This document shows, in pieces, positions 10,641-22,092 of a DNA stretch of 64,000 nt. This DNA is from Xiphydria camelus (taxonomy: Eukaryota; Arthropoda; Insecta; Hymenoptera; Xiphydriidae). The position numbers and the translations under genes were made by a program. The notes under the pieces are model-generated. The model saw only the letters and a program-made list of their open reading frames with translations, was not told the origin of the DNA and ran no database searches. The DNA lies in NCBI GenBank assembly GCA_963678675.1, contig OY783192.1, forward strand, positions 14,058,424 to 14,122,423, written 5' to 3'. How positions within the stretch are numbered: the stretch's first letter is position 1; every line of letters begins with the position of its first letter.

Positions 10641-11508
10641 AAAGTGTGTTTCAAAAGAGTATAAACACCCTTAATTGTTGACGGATCAACCCTGTAGAGG
10701 GGTCAATGAAGCATAGTTTTGTCCCACAATGGTCCCCCTGCATCTAAAAACATTATTTAAATTGCAATTTGCCTTATGTCTTTCTACCCCCCTCGAATAC
10801 ACCCTCTTCTTTGCAACTTCTCCCTCAGCAGCCGTTTCAAAAGAGTATGAACACTGCTTTTTCTTACTAACGAGCACGAGCAAACACGACCAAACACGAA
10901 CAAAAATTTAGTGAGACATCAAAGGACCCCCCTTGTTCTTTATAACCTCCACCAAACGCCTTTGCATGTCCTCTATGAGCGTCCGCATGAGCTCCGGAGT
11001 GATGCTGTGTCCCATGCGTCCCGAATCGCGCGTTTAAGCTGCGCCACTGTTTGATATCTGCAGCAGTTGTCACGCACAGTCATCGCCATGATGCCCCAAA
11101 GGTTTTCGATGGAGTTCAGGTCGGGAGAACACGCGGTTCGGGGTAGAAGGTCGATTTGATGGCACCGCATCCACTCGATAGTGTTGTTCTCGCAGCGGGA
11201 ACAGACGTGAGTCGGGGCGTTATCCTGGTGAAAAACCCACACCATGTCGTCCCGCTCTTCCATAAATGGCAGGAGATGATTCTCCAACACCACTTGGTAC
11301 CTAACGCTGTTGAGTTTGGCAGTAATGACCGCCAAACGACACTTCCCGTGTGAGCTGAATGCGGCCCGTGTCATCACCGATTTCCCGCCGCCTTGCCTTT
11401 TCGAAAAGATCCTCTCTTCCATCCAAAGATCGTGTTCCAACTTCTTTATGTGTTTACAGATTAATTTACTGTAATTTTAGGGTGTTTCCACATTACCCAC
11501 ACTTTTTC
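10641..11508 (-). mobile_element. Tc1-like element remnant
   Basis: A Tc1-type transposase fragment lies on the minus strand. Sequence of the form GTTTCAAAAGAGTATAAACAC appears at about 10649 and again, slightly changed, at about 10831. The motif GTGGGTAAT-GGAAACG occurs inverted at about 10285 and 11485. The true ends are not resolved. Confidence 0.45.
10908..11440 (-). pseudogene. Tc1-like transposase, C-terminal half
   Basis: Minus strand. Motifs in order: RAAFSSHGKCRLAVI, VLENHLLPFMEERDD, VWVFHQDNAPTH (second catalytic Asp), LLPRTACSPDLNSIENLWG (third catalytic residue, Glu) and TVAQLKRAIRDAWD. A frameshift near 11000 moves the end into another frame (LIEDMQRRLVEVIKNKGG) that stops at 10908. 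The spacing between the second and third catalytic residues is a few residues longer than in standard DD34E Tc1. The N-terminal half, with the DNA-binding part, is missing. Confidence 0.75.
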
Positions 11509-14335
11509 CCAACATCGAAAAATGTAGTAAGTTAGCCAAATATGTTCTAATTTTTTAAGTATGTGGTTTTTGCACCTGCAACTTATGGTCCCCTATTTCT
11601 AACGTTATAAAGCATATTAAGGCAATTTCCCAGGTTAAAATAACGATTCACTGATTTTCTACAAATTAAAAACAAACTGGGTGTGCACATTTACACCACA
11701 TCCTATATGTATATTTTTTAAATTTTATTTGTCCAAGGTAGCCCCACGCGCGAGGAAAATGTTTCGCCTGCAAAATTTATAGTTTCCATAATATCCACGA
11801 CCTATTGGGTTATTTAGGACAGGCTTTAAAAAAATATATGTCACCTCTTTGTAAGAATTTTCTTACTTTATTGCGTGGATGTATAAGCTTAGATATAGGA
11901 CTGAGCAAACCGATATTTATTTCAAACGTGTACGTTTTTACAAGGATTCTATTCACTAAAATGTTTAAAAAACGTCGAGAATATAGCCCCGTTCTACTAC
12001 CTACCGTACCTAAAAGGTTAAGAGAGATGAACTGATATAACGGAAATCAACATTTTTCGAGTGTTATTAGAATTGACTGTAATTCTTGCTCAAGTATGCT
12101 ATGTGTCATAATTATAATATTTTGTAAAAGCGAGGATAAATCAGTGTAAGAAATCTTAACAATTATAGGAACGTACGAGATCGAGAAAGATTAACTAAAA
12201 TATCGAAAGCCAATATTTATCGAGTGATAATAAGAATCAACATATACATAGTTAGTGTTCAAGTTAGTGCTTTCTGTTACATTTGTAATGTTTTCAATGA
12301 TCATAAATAAACTTGCTAGAGGAATTTTAAGAGTCCAAAGATTCACTGGTTGTTTTTCTTTTTTTGATACAACTAAATATGAAGTTTAAAAAAACTAGTG
12401 ATATCCTCTAAAATATATTAAAAATGTAATAAAGTACGCCAAGGGCTATTGGGGAGGGGACCACTTGAAAAAATAACGCACTAAAATACTTGTTTAGAAA
12501 AACCCCAACGAAAATTGCACGCCGTATTTTGTCTCCCCTTGAAAAAATATTTCTCTTAAAAAAAAGTGCTGATATCCGAATATAGTGCCAAATACTTCTA
12601 CTTAGTATTTTTCAGGGTGGGTGGTAGAAGAGACACACAAGGGTGCGTGAGAACTTTAACTAATCCTTCAGACATCTCCTGGCGGCTGTCCTGCAAACCA
12701 CTCGGTATAATGAAACCTAACAAAAGTTACCGAGATCGGAATAACAAATGATTATACCAGAACACACCACCAATGTTAAAAATGGTACTCAATCTACGAA
12801 GGCTCCAATCTACGGCACTGAATTTTTTATTTTTAAAACTGTATGTAATACAAAATTACTTTATCGCACCATACATCGAATAGAAATCTACGTTAATTGT
12901 ACACAAAATTGGAACGTTCGACAAGATTATTTTCGCGGTATCAAAGACAAGTGATGTTAAAGTTTTTCTATTAATCGAGAATTTATTGTTGATCTATTGT
13001 TGAAAAAAAAAACAATCTATTCAACGCAATGTATTTTACGTTGTATCGGCATTATTTCCCGAATACTTAACTTTCCTTTCGTTTGATGAAAAGGAAATGA
13101 ACGTTCGTAATTCCTACTTTTATAATGCGATTACTCGATATCGTTATGCCTACTAGTCGACCTGCGACTTGATTTATCGCCATTATATAGTTCGACTTTA
13201 CATATTTTATTTTCATACGTTTCACCTGGATCAATTCCAGCGGCTTTATTCTAGATGTAATGCTAATTTGTACTCCCGCGAACATTTCAAGTACCTACAA
13301 AGAAAACATTAAATCCAATTTACGGAAAATTGTAGTTCCATTGATTTGTCTGCAGTTTTGACTTCAGTATAGATTTTAGAAGTACTCTGCTTACTCTTTA
13401 TTCCGTACCCTGGCAAAATCTTTCTCTATCACGATCTATTCGAATTACAACAAATTAGATGTACTTATCATGGCTTTACAGTACCAAGTTCGTTTATACG
13501 AGATTAAAAAAACGATTTGTCGAAAAAGTGGCGCTTGCAATGTTTTCCTATTCCATTGCGCCAAGTATTGTGATTCATTCCTTTAACAAAACTTCCCAAA
13601 TGTATAGAAATTTGGCTAGACCAAATCCTTCAAAACAAATGAGAGGAATAAAAGCATTGCATCAAAAATTAAACCGAGAAAAAATGTCTCGTGTAAATGC
13701 CTAAAAAAGCGCTGAAATCAGGGCATATAGCCAAATGTTTTCTTCAATTCTTCAATTTATAATAAGAGTTCAGAAATAATGTTCGTAAATTCTCTTAAAA
13801 TAGAGAAATAATTGCTCTCTAGATAAAAGTAACATTTGAAAAAGGATGTGAAATCCCTCCAAAAAAAAACATCACCGATATAAAAAATGCGCTAAGTACG
13901 TATGACCTCCCCTCAAAAACGTACAATATCTATAGTAAAAATGATCTGAATAATAAAATAAATAATTCCACCTAACACAGAATTGAATTCGGGGCATATT
14001 GCCAAGTACCTACGTTCACCAATTTCTCAGTCTGAAAACGAATTAGCCTCGGAAATTATGGAGAAAAATACGCATATTCTTTCACGCATAATTTTTTTTT
14101 ACAAAAACTTGGCATGCCTGTGTTTCACGAAATCTCAAATAGATAAGGGGTACAAAATGAAACAATCCTTTTCTCATACAACATGAAAGTGTGTTTGCCA
14201 CTTGGTACTTCAGTACAGTATAATGTCAATTATCTCTATTATCGATTTATGGTAGAACCTATTTAACCGAATTTAGGGTCGATCTATGTCTGTTAAAAAT
14301 CGACCACTACTTAACGATATACGATTTTCGGTTAA
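11509..14335. other. Long AT-rich non-coding region with diverged internal repeats
   Basis: No open frame here has a recognisable domain. Two adjacent ~165-bp units near 12030-12310 resemble each other (both with ATATCGAAA/ATAACGGAA, CGAGTG and AGAATCAAC-type words). A word like GCTGAAATC-GG-CATATAGCCAAAT recurs at about 12570, 13705 and 13985. These are probably old repeats. Confidence 0.3.
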
Positions 14336-14418
14336 CACATTCAATGCCGATATGTCCGATCAATCACGTGGCAGACCGACCACGCATCGTGCCGGTGGGA
14401 CTATTCGGCAATGATGTG
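14336..14418. mobile_element. 83-bp TTAA-flanked MITE, piggyBac type
   Basis: Flanked by TTAA (14332-14335 and 14419-14422). Ends are CACATTCAATGCCGA and the inverse TCGGCAATGATGTG. It matches the other TTAA-flanked small elements at 19.4, 29.9 and 55.3 kb in terminal layout. Confidence 0.6.
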
Positions 14419-14984
14419 TTAAGGAAGAACCGGAGGTTCTCAACAAACAAACTCTCTTGAACAAAAGTTAATCCAAAATAGTGTTTTTTGGAAATTGTTT
14501 TTTTTTTAGTAGGTACCTATTTCTACATACTAAAAAATGATTTAATATGAGTCAAACAATGAATATGTGTCGTAAGTTACAAATAAAATAATTTTTCCAC
14601 TGTGAACATGTTTTAAATCGAAATTTTCAACAAAAAATGAATTTTACAAAATGTTCGAACTGTACCACCAAAGTTGAAGAGATATTCGCAAAAAAAAGTT
14701 TTTTTTTGGAGTTTCCATTTCTTTTTCAACCCTCGATATAGGGGATGATCCTTCAAAATATCAGGAAGTTGTTGTAGGGTGCAAACAGTACCTACTGTAA
14801 AAAAAATCAGTCTTTCGGTAATTATTTCTAATTCAAGACTTAAGAGGCCGACATACCAGTCCCACTAGTTTCTCCTGCGGGGCAGCGGTGAGACGAGGTA
14901 ATGTCAAAACGCTAGAAGGGGGTGGAGCTACGCGAGGTTAGCGATGTTGCCAAATGCATGCAGTGTGGACACGGTCCGGTCTTA

Positions 14985-17900
14985 TAGACCGTCAGCTAGT
15001 GACAGATTCTGGTGCCCCATTTTCGCATACATGCCTCGAAGAGGGTTGAAAGGTACTTCGATGCTGAGTTGAATAAAGCAAAATTTACTAATGGACCCTG
15101 GGGATAACATATAAAAAATTCAATTTTTCTTAACAGAAATAAAAGGGTGCCTGTTGCTCATTTTCGCACGCATGCCTTCTTCACTAAATGATTAATTAAT
15201 AGAACTTGGCTTCGGAAAACCAAAGGCATGAGTGTTGCAGGTGGCTAAAGGGTTGAAATCAGGGCGTAATCTTGTAAAAAAAAAAATCGAGATTTGGAGT
15301 GATTTTCCCACGCATGCCTATTGGAAGTATGGAAACGTACATCGTCAATAACCCGAAAAAAATATTGGCATGAGTGTCACGAATGGATAAGTACATTTTG
15401 GAGTCGTAAATGTTAACAGATTTTTTTTTCGATTTTTCAGTTATTTTCGCATGCATGCCTTTGAAACTATAGACTATTATTGATGTGTTAGACATTATAA
15501 TAAAATTGGCATGACTATCGGATGGGGACGGAACGAAGACTTTAATCGGAAAGTTGTAGGAAAATGGTATGCTAATTGATGTCATTTTCGCACGCATGCC
15601 TTTTGGTATATATTTAGAAAAAGTGATTTTAAGTGTATATAACAAAAGACTTGAGTGTCGGACGTGGCCTTCATATTTTAACAACATATCAAAGTTGTAG
15701 GAAAATTGTATGCTAATTGCCGTTATTTTCGCACGCATGCCTTTTGGCATATATTTAGAAAAAGTGATTTTAAATGTATATAACAAAAGACTTGAGTGTC
15801 GGACGTGGCCATCATATTAATTATACATAATATATCGAAGAAAGTGCTGACAGAAAAATTCTAGAAATTGTCACCATTAGGTGCCCATACACACAAAGGT
15901 CGAACTGTCGGTTTGGAACGGCAGTTCGAACCGTCGGGTCGATCCGTCGGTTTTAACCGTCGTCGTCCACTAACGCAGAATAGAAATCCGCGGTTAAAAC
16001 TGACAGGTCGAACCGCCACAGGCCGGCCGGCCGCAAAACTGCAGATCGACCCGTAGTGTCGACCGACAGTAGACGTGCTGAGAGAATCGATTTTGTTGCG
16101 CTTTTACTTCATAAGAGAGAGTGTACGATTTTAATTTTTCTTTTTTTAAATACTCGGAAAAATATATAGAACAAATGTGACATAAAGCCAAAGTTGCTTT
16201 TTAATTTTTAATAAAAATGTATTTTTTGTACGGCCTTTTCTTTAAATATCTCGAAAACTATTGAGAAGTTATCGAGACATGCTGCGGAAAAGAATGTAGA
16301 GAATTTCAAGACGAAACGATTGGTTTTTATCTCATTTTGTTACGATGAATAGTTCTCGAGATATTGAATTTTGTACATAAATACGCGCCGTAGCGCCCGC
16401 GCGCTCTTGTAAACAAATGCCTCTAACTTCACTAAAAATTGGTATTTTCCGATGATTTTTGTTTTGTTTTAACTTAGCGGATACTTTTCAACCACTTCAA
16501 CCAGCTTCATACAGAATTCTTATTCGCCGGTTTTGAGCATTTTTCTCTAATAAATATTAACATAAAAATCCAAACGTCTACGACGATATTTTTAAATAGG
16601 TACCCATACACACAGAATTGTCGGTTTATCTTGTCGGTGAACGAAGGGCCTAAATAGCGCTTTCGCTTAGATTAGGATGATATTAAGCGGTACGAACCGA
16701 CGCACATTCCGTCTCTCGTGCTAAAACGCATGTTAGTGGACAACGGCAGTTTTTCCCGTCGGTCTGGACTGACGGGTCAGCCTGACAGTTCGATCTGGCG
16801 CATGGCGCGCCCATTAACTGAAAGGTAAAACTGCCGGTTCGAACCGCGCCGTTCCAAACCGACAGTTCGACCTCTGTGTGTATGGGCCGACCGGCCGCAC
16901 ACACAAAGTTAAGGAACCTATGCACGTTCAGTCGGCCGGCCGCTTTCCGCTACGCACACAAATTTGAATGAGAAGTCGCTACCTGCCGGGGGCCTGTTGA
17001 AAAATTTCGTCCGGCGCGGTCACTACGGGAGATGGCTGGTTACGAATTGTCCGGAAATTACCTTCCAAGGAAGGTTTGGGACCCCGAGCTATTGTGTACA
17101 TGAATTCGGTCTCTTACCTACGAGTATACCTGCGCTCTTTCCTATACTCTGATTTGAAATCGCCTGCAACGCCGAGCGCGCGCGCTCGCAAAATTTTCAA
17201 TTTTCAATATGTATTATTAATATGATGGCCACCTCCGACACTCAAGTCTTTTGTTATATACACTTAAAATCACTTCTTCTAAGCATATGTCAAAAGGCAT
17301 GCGTGCGAAAATGACGGCAATTAGCATACAATTTTCCTGCAACTTTCCTATGTTGTTAAAATATGAAGGCCACGTCCGACACTCAAGTCTTTTGTTATAT
17401 ACACTTAAAATCACTTTTTTTAAATATATGCCAAAAGGCATGCGTGCGAAAATGACATCAATTAGCATACCATTTTCCTGCAACTTTCCTATGTTGTTAA
17501 AATATGAAGGCCACGCTCTACACTCCTGCCATTATTTTTTTACGGACTCCTACATTCATAAGTTTTTATTGTAATTAATTTTGTTCATGCGAAAATAACT
17601 GAAAAATCGAAAAAAAAATCTGTTAACATTTACGACTCCAAAATGTACTTATCCATTCGCGACACTCATGCCAATATTTTTTTCGGGTTATTGACGATGT
17701 ACGTTTCCATACTTCCAATAGGCATGCGTGAGAAAATCACTCCAAATCTCGATTTTTTTACAAGATTACGCCCTTATTTCAACCCTTTAGCCACCTGCAA
17801 CACTCATGCCTTTGGTTTTCCGAAGCCAAGTTCTATTAATTAATCATTTAGTGAAGAAGGCATGCGTGCGAAAATGAGCAACAGGCACCCTTTTATTTCT

Positions 17901-18050
17901 GTTAAGAAAAATCGAATTTTTTATATGTTATCCCCAGGGTCCATTCGTAAATTTTGCTTTATTCAACTCAGCATCGAAGTACCTTTCAACCCTCTTCGAG
18001 GCATGTATGCGAAAATGGGGCACCAGAATCTGTCACTAGCTGACGGTCTA
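14985..18050. mobile_element. Foldback element R with modular 141-bp arms
   Basis: Inverted arms 14985-15830 and 17215-18050 start TAGACCGTCAGCTAGTGACAG and are flanked by TTA (14982-14984 and 18051-18053). Each arm is built from six modules. The box ATTTTCGCACGCATGCCT begins at about 15019, 15160, 15302, 15443, 15584 and 15725 on the left, a period of 141-142. Its inverse ends at about 17312, 17453, 17596, 17737, 17875 and 18016 on the right. A second box, GGCATGAGTGT, shares the period. The layout recalls Drosophila Foldback elements. The loop holds another palindromic element (15880-16888). No transposase is present. Confidence 0.75.
15880..16888. mobile_element. Palindromic element W nested in foldback R
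   Basis: Ends read GCCCATACACACAAAGGTCG and the inverse at 16860-16888. Just inside, both sides carry GTCGAACTGTCGGTTTGGAA and further GTCGG/ACCGTC-rich repeats. No coding sequence is recognised in the central ~600 bases (16090-16600). Confidence 0.55.
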
Positions 18051-18159
18051 TTACGCCGGCTTCAGTGGCAAGAGCATGGCTCGCTCCCGTTTAGACCGGG
18101 ATACCGCGTCGCGCGCGCGTTCCAAGTGTCTCCGGGATTGGCGTACATCATGTCACCAA

Positions 18160-18230
18160 TGCTTCGATAGCGCAACGGTTAAATTGCCGGGCTAAGGGTC
18201 TCGATGTCGCGGGTTCAATTCTTGTTGGGA
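18160..18230 (+). tRNA. tRNA-like sequence in left arm of element C
   Basis: A box TAGCGCAACGG (18168-18178), B-box-like GGGTTCAATTC (18211-18221) and T10 run (18231-18240). This copy has an altered anticodon region (GGGCTAAGGGTC). It is probably not a functional tRNA but has a complete Pol III promoter/terminator layout. Confidence 0.45.
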
Positions 18231-18413
18231 TTTTTTTTTTATTAACTTTTTTCATTCGATTACAACCTCTTCTTGTTATAGAAAGCGGTTTACATTATCG
18301 AATAAAATAAGAGTTTCAATTTTTTTCATAGTTTTACGTTATTTTCTTCCTCGTTGAGGTGAACCAATATTATTAGAAAGAACAGTTGGAAGCATCGTTG
18401 CATTTTTTTATTC

Positions 18414-18620
18414 TTACATTTCGTCATGGGAATTTTTGGCTGCCGAAGATTTTATACATGATTTTGGATAATAATTGTCGAAAAAACATTTGAAGCACAC
18501 CGTATTTTGACACCATGAACATTTGACGAATGGAACTTTGCCACACGCACATTTACGCTTTAAAAGCGTTATGGGAAAGCAAATTTCATTGACATTTTCG
18601 AAAAACGGCCTGGTTAGCAA
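18414..18620 (-). pseudogene. Transposase C-terminal Cys-cluster fragment (element C)
   Basis: The frame reads FFENVNEICFPITLLKRKCACGK, then C..C..C..C, FFDNYYPKSC and a short tail to the stop. It has the same Cys pattern and the same NEVCFPLNKLK-type lead-in as element A. The HTH and DDE parts are absent. Confidence 0.6.
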
Positions 18621-18766
18621 AAATATTGGTTCACCTCAACGAGGAAGAAAAAATAACGTAAAACTATAAAAACAATTGAAACTTTTATTTTATTCGATAA
18701 TGTAAACCACTTTCTATAACAAGAAGGGATTGTATAATCGAATGAAAAAAGTTAATAAAAAAAAAA

Positions 18767-18837
18767 CCCGACAAGACTTGAACCCGCGACATCGAGACTC
18801 CCAGCCCGGCAACTTAACCGTTGCGCTATCGAAGCAT
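18767..18837 (-). tRNA. tRNA-like sequence in right arm of element C
   Basis: Inverted partner of the left copy. Minus-strand A box at about 18818-18828, B-box-like segment near 18780, T-run on the minus strand at 18757-18766. The anticodon-loop position reads CTGGGAG, with U33 and A37, which would give a GGG (Pro) anticodon, and four of five stem pairs. Confidence 0.45.
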
Positions 18838-18890
18838 TGGTAACATGATGCACGCCAATCCCGAAGACACTTGGAACGCGCGCGCGACGC

Positions 18891-19431
18891 TATTCCAAGA
18901 AGTTTTCAAGACAAAATCGATTTGACATCTGCCGGGGTCCCCTTGTGAGATACGCCCTTACGTGATAAGACCGACGATATTCTGCTATTCGTGGCGGAGA
19001 CAAATCTGACAACCCCGCAGTCCGTACGTAGTGAAGACGCTAGATGGAAGCATTACTCGGCTGATAAAAGTAGACGAGTAATAGGTTTGAAATAAAGGTT
19101 TTCTGCAATGGGCTTTCAGAAATCTTTCGTGCAAAAGGTGGTAGTACCTTGTACAAGGTTTATTTTAGGGTCCCATAGAAGAATTCATTTCAATACTTTG
19201 ATTGTTTCCGCCTTTACAACTTGCAAAATATAGGTATATTTGTGAGGTCGCCGATGGATTACAACAAAGAAATTTATTAATTTTTTTCTATAGGGCCCTA
19301 GATTTATGTTTTTTAAGTGTGGTGGCGAAAAGTACAAAAGGTTCTTATGCACCATGTTGGAATTATCGCTTTACAGCCGCGACAACTTTTCGGGCGTTTC
19401 CAGACGGGGTGTGTCGGCCTCTTAACACGTT
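18891..19431. other. Non-coding spacer
   Basis: About 540 bases with no supported gene or clear repeat structure, between element C and the TTAA-flanked pair at 19.4 kb. Confidence 0.4.
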
Positions 19432-19435
19432 CCCT

Positions 19436-19835
19436 GCCAGACCGTTTTTTTGAAGACTTTCCGTTCACGCCGTACAATTGTATTGTTTTGTTTCTGGCGT
19501 ATGCCTTACAATGAACACTTTCGCTGCGGATGACGCTATAAGGCGTCATCCCCAATATTTAAATGCTTTAACAAAATATTCCTTCCGCACAGAAGAAAGG
19601 TCATCCGCAGCGAACGGGTTAACACGTTAACTACCGACAGTGCGCAGACAGACGTTTATAAGTGTAGTAACGACTCAAGTAAGAATTTTTTCAAAATTCC
19701 TATTCTTTACTAAATTATGTGCAAAAATACTTTACTAAATTATGTGCAAATGTAAAATTCTCGGTCGAATAGACCGAGACGGCGTGTGCGGAAACTTTTT
19801 TCTCGGTCATATAGACCGAGACGGCAGTGAACGTG
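19436..19835. mobile_element. Two abutting TTAA-flanked MITEs, piggyBac type (copy 1)
   Basis: TTAA at 19432-19435 and 19836-19839; outer ends CACGTTCCCTGCC and GGCAGTGAACGTG. An internal TTAACACGTTAA near 19619 splits it into two units. The first carries ATGACGC-N-GCGTCAT palindromes; the second carries two CTCGGTC-N-GACCGAG palindromes. A closely related direct copy lies at 29882-30328. Confidence 0.65.
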
Positions 19836-19839
19836 TTAA

Positions 19840-20372
19840 ATGACTGGACTAATAGGTGGGACGAGGGCCTCAGGGATTTTCTACGCAAACGATTGTTGGA
19901 TAGGTACTGTAAATCGTCAGAACTAATCATACAGCATTCTTAAGGATGTACTACCAGATTGGATGGGAGGGGGGGGGGGGAGTTGCAGGAAAGGGCTATA
20001 GCTTAGTATTGACATTACCAACTCTTAGTAATGAAAAAATTCGGTTTTAAATAAAATTATTTCGTTTCTTTTAGTCACTGATTTGGTGTAGTTAACATTT
20101 TTTAAACAGTTCTGATATTATTTAGAAGCAGTATATGCAAAAAAAACAATTTTTGTAACAGCATTTTCGTTAATTTCAAAAATTACTTTATTTGAAAGAA
20201 AACGTGACAACGTCGCGCACAGTCAGAGTTTGTGTCTCGCACAAATTGAGAGTAGTGTGACCCTAGTAGAAAAACTTGAAATCCAATCGTCAGTGAAAAA
20301 CAATACAACAAACGAGTGAAGCAACAAAATGATTGCTTAAAAAGAAAAAAAAATACTTTGATCGAAGACTCA
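19840..20372. other. Non-coding spacer with a G-run
   Basis: No supported gene. It includes a run of about 10 G at 19970-19980 and A/T-rich sequence up to element B. Confidence 0.4.
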
Positions 20373-20883
20373 CAAGGAAACGTTTCGAGGCCGCCGCTTC
20401 CGATCTTGATGAAACTTCGTAAATTTAAAGTTTATCGAAAAATAAGAGACCCCTATTTTTTTATAGCGGCCCAATTTTGGTTTAAGGGGGTGAAATGGAC
20501 CCCTGAATTTTCACCCCCTTCGAGCTATCTCCGAAACGAAGCGAGATAGATGAAAACTTTCAATGTACGTTTTGTTTGGTTTTTTTAGTATAATAAAATT
20601 CCCTAAACAGATTTTGAAAAAAAGCATTATTTTTCAAAAAAAAAAAATTTTTTTATCTAATTTTTCGAAATTTCGGTTTAGTCATGTGGACAAAAATTTA
20701 GGAAATTTTATTACAAATTCAACCATGTATGACATGATATATTTCCCTCCTACAGTTTTGCAAATTTCTAACTTTTATGTCTGATAATGAGCGGGCTACC
20801 AATGGCAGTGACGGGATAGGTCGGGGGTTATTACTTCTATGTATTTTAATGCCACTTTTCTTTTATTTAATAAAGTTCAACTT

Positions 20884-21259
20884 CTATGGCTCATAATTAT
20901 GACAATAATGGTATTCCGTGAAAAAATGTTTCATACAAAGTTGTTTCTTACACCAAGCACACGTAATAACGGCAATATCGCCACATATGTGGCATCGTGG
21001 TTCCGAGTCCTGTGCAAAACAAAATTCTACAGGATGTTCAAATTCAGGAGGTCTCCTGAATATATATCCACTCTTGAACCACGAATATTTAATAAAGTTA
21101 GTAAACCGTGGTGAAGAAAACTGATTATGAGTAAGAGATTGAAGTTTTAAAATATTATCTCTCGAATGAAGGTTAATATCGTAATTGAAAAGAGTTATAA
21201 TATCTGAAAACCTCCTTACAAAATTCTTCCACATTCGAAAGCCGTATACGTCTAGCGGA
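20884..21259 (-). pseudogene. Duplicated transposase 3' end in left arm of element B
   Basis: Identical or nearly identical over about 125 residues to the end of the plus-strand transposase, including the Cys/His cluster (CHICGD, CAWC, CMKHFF). Homology stops abruptly at about 21259, where unrelated sequence starts. Confidence 0.75.
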
Positions 21260-21398
21260 ATATTATCAAAATAAAATGGACAAAAATTGTTCAGAAATCT
21301 TATTAATAAATCCGACCGTTAATTTATTTATATTATTTTCTGTTTGTGTGTAAGTAACTAATAATTCACTCACAGGTTAGATAAAATTGTCTGAATTT

Positions 21399-21716
21399 TT
21401 ATAGTTTTTTGTTGGAATCATTTTTTTCTTTACTTTTCTTCTTCGCGTACTGTTTCCTCCAGTACTCCTCACATTCTTGCAGCTCTCGTTCTACTTCGGC
21501 CATGGATGGTCCTGTTGTGCGGAATGTCAGATCCAGCGATTTCCCGGGAGACGGCAATGGTATGTGCCCATTTTTAAGATCCTCCACGATCTGCTCAAAA
21601 GTCGGTAACTCGTTTGAACCCATCACTTGAATGATAGACGCAGCCAATGAAACTGAAGCTCTTTGCTTCTCGGCCCTGTATATATACTCCTCGAAAATGC
21701 CGTAAACAACATTCCT
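21399..21716 (-). CDS. Gene-like terminal exon carried inside element B, unrecognised
   Basis: On the minus strand a plausible acceptor (AATAACAG) at about 21717 opens a ~105-codon exon ending at TAA 21399. It reads NVVYGIFEEYIYRAEKQRAS, then LPTFEQIVEDLKNGHIPLPS and a Lys/Glu-rich end (YWRKQYAKKKSKEK). An AATAAA lies about 80 bases past the stop. Composition and layout look like a real last exon and unlike the transposase. I do not recognise the protein. It may be host sequence captured between the arms. Confidence 0.35.
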   Translation of the reverse strand, partial: RNVVYGIFEEYIYRAEKQRASVSLAASIIQVMGSNELPTFEQIVEDLKNGHIPLPSPGKSLDLTFRTTGPSMAEVERELQECEEYWRKQYAKKKSKEKNDSNKKL

Positions 21717-21934
21717 GTTATTTGTAGGGTTGCCTTATATGGCCCCGGTGATGCGAAAGAGGGAGTTTAGTTCTTTGGACAAGCTTTATTATTAGTTGGC
21801 TCTGTGCCCATGTAAAAATATTTTCGTACGCGCTCTCGAGTTTCGTACGCGGACCCCGAGGATGATGGCCCCTTTTTGGGAAGTCGGACCTCCCACCCTC
21901 TCCAGTCTGTTTCGTTCTTGTGAGGCGACTTCAT

Positions 21935-21982
21935 TATATATAAGGAAGCGAAAGAGAAAGCTTTTTAGTCTGAATATTCAGT
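21935..21982 (+). promoter_or_regulatory. Putative promoter of element B transposase
   Basis: A TATA box, TATATATAAGG (21935-21945), is followed by an arthropod-type TCAGT initiator at 21978-21982, a somewhat long spacing. A TTTCAG acceptor-like site at about 22069 precedes the coding frame, so a short first intron is possible. Confidence 0.3.
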
Positions 21983-22092
21983 TTCTATGGTGCACAGCAG
22001 TTCATATTATTATTATGGCAATTATAAATCCGATCAATGTGTTAACTTTATTGGTGGCCGTTTTCAGTGTACCAAATGGAAGAGAAACTCCA

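Larger units (their letters stand above)
18116..18890. mobile_element. Element C: short DDE-element derivative with tRNA-like cassettes in both arms
   Basis: Inverted arms of about 260 bp (18116-18375 and 18630-18890), outer sequence GCGTCGCGCGCGCGTTCCAAG, flanked by TA (18112-18113 and 18891-18892). Each arm carries a tRNA-like sequence followed by a T-run. The centre holds only the Cys-cluster end of a transposase related to those of A and B. It belongs to the same family as element D at 38-39.6 kb. Confidence 0.65.

Noticed and set aside
11805..14186. Short open frames of 60-81 codons in the AT-rich region
   Set aside because: No domain, no splice context and no similarity that I can name; lengths are within chance expectation.
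15019..18016. CRISPR-like array in the 141-bp repeats
   Set aside because: Insect nuclear context, period too long, mirror symmetry and diverged repeats; it is a foldback arm.
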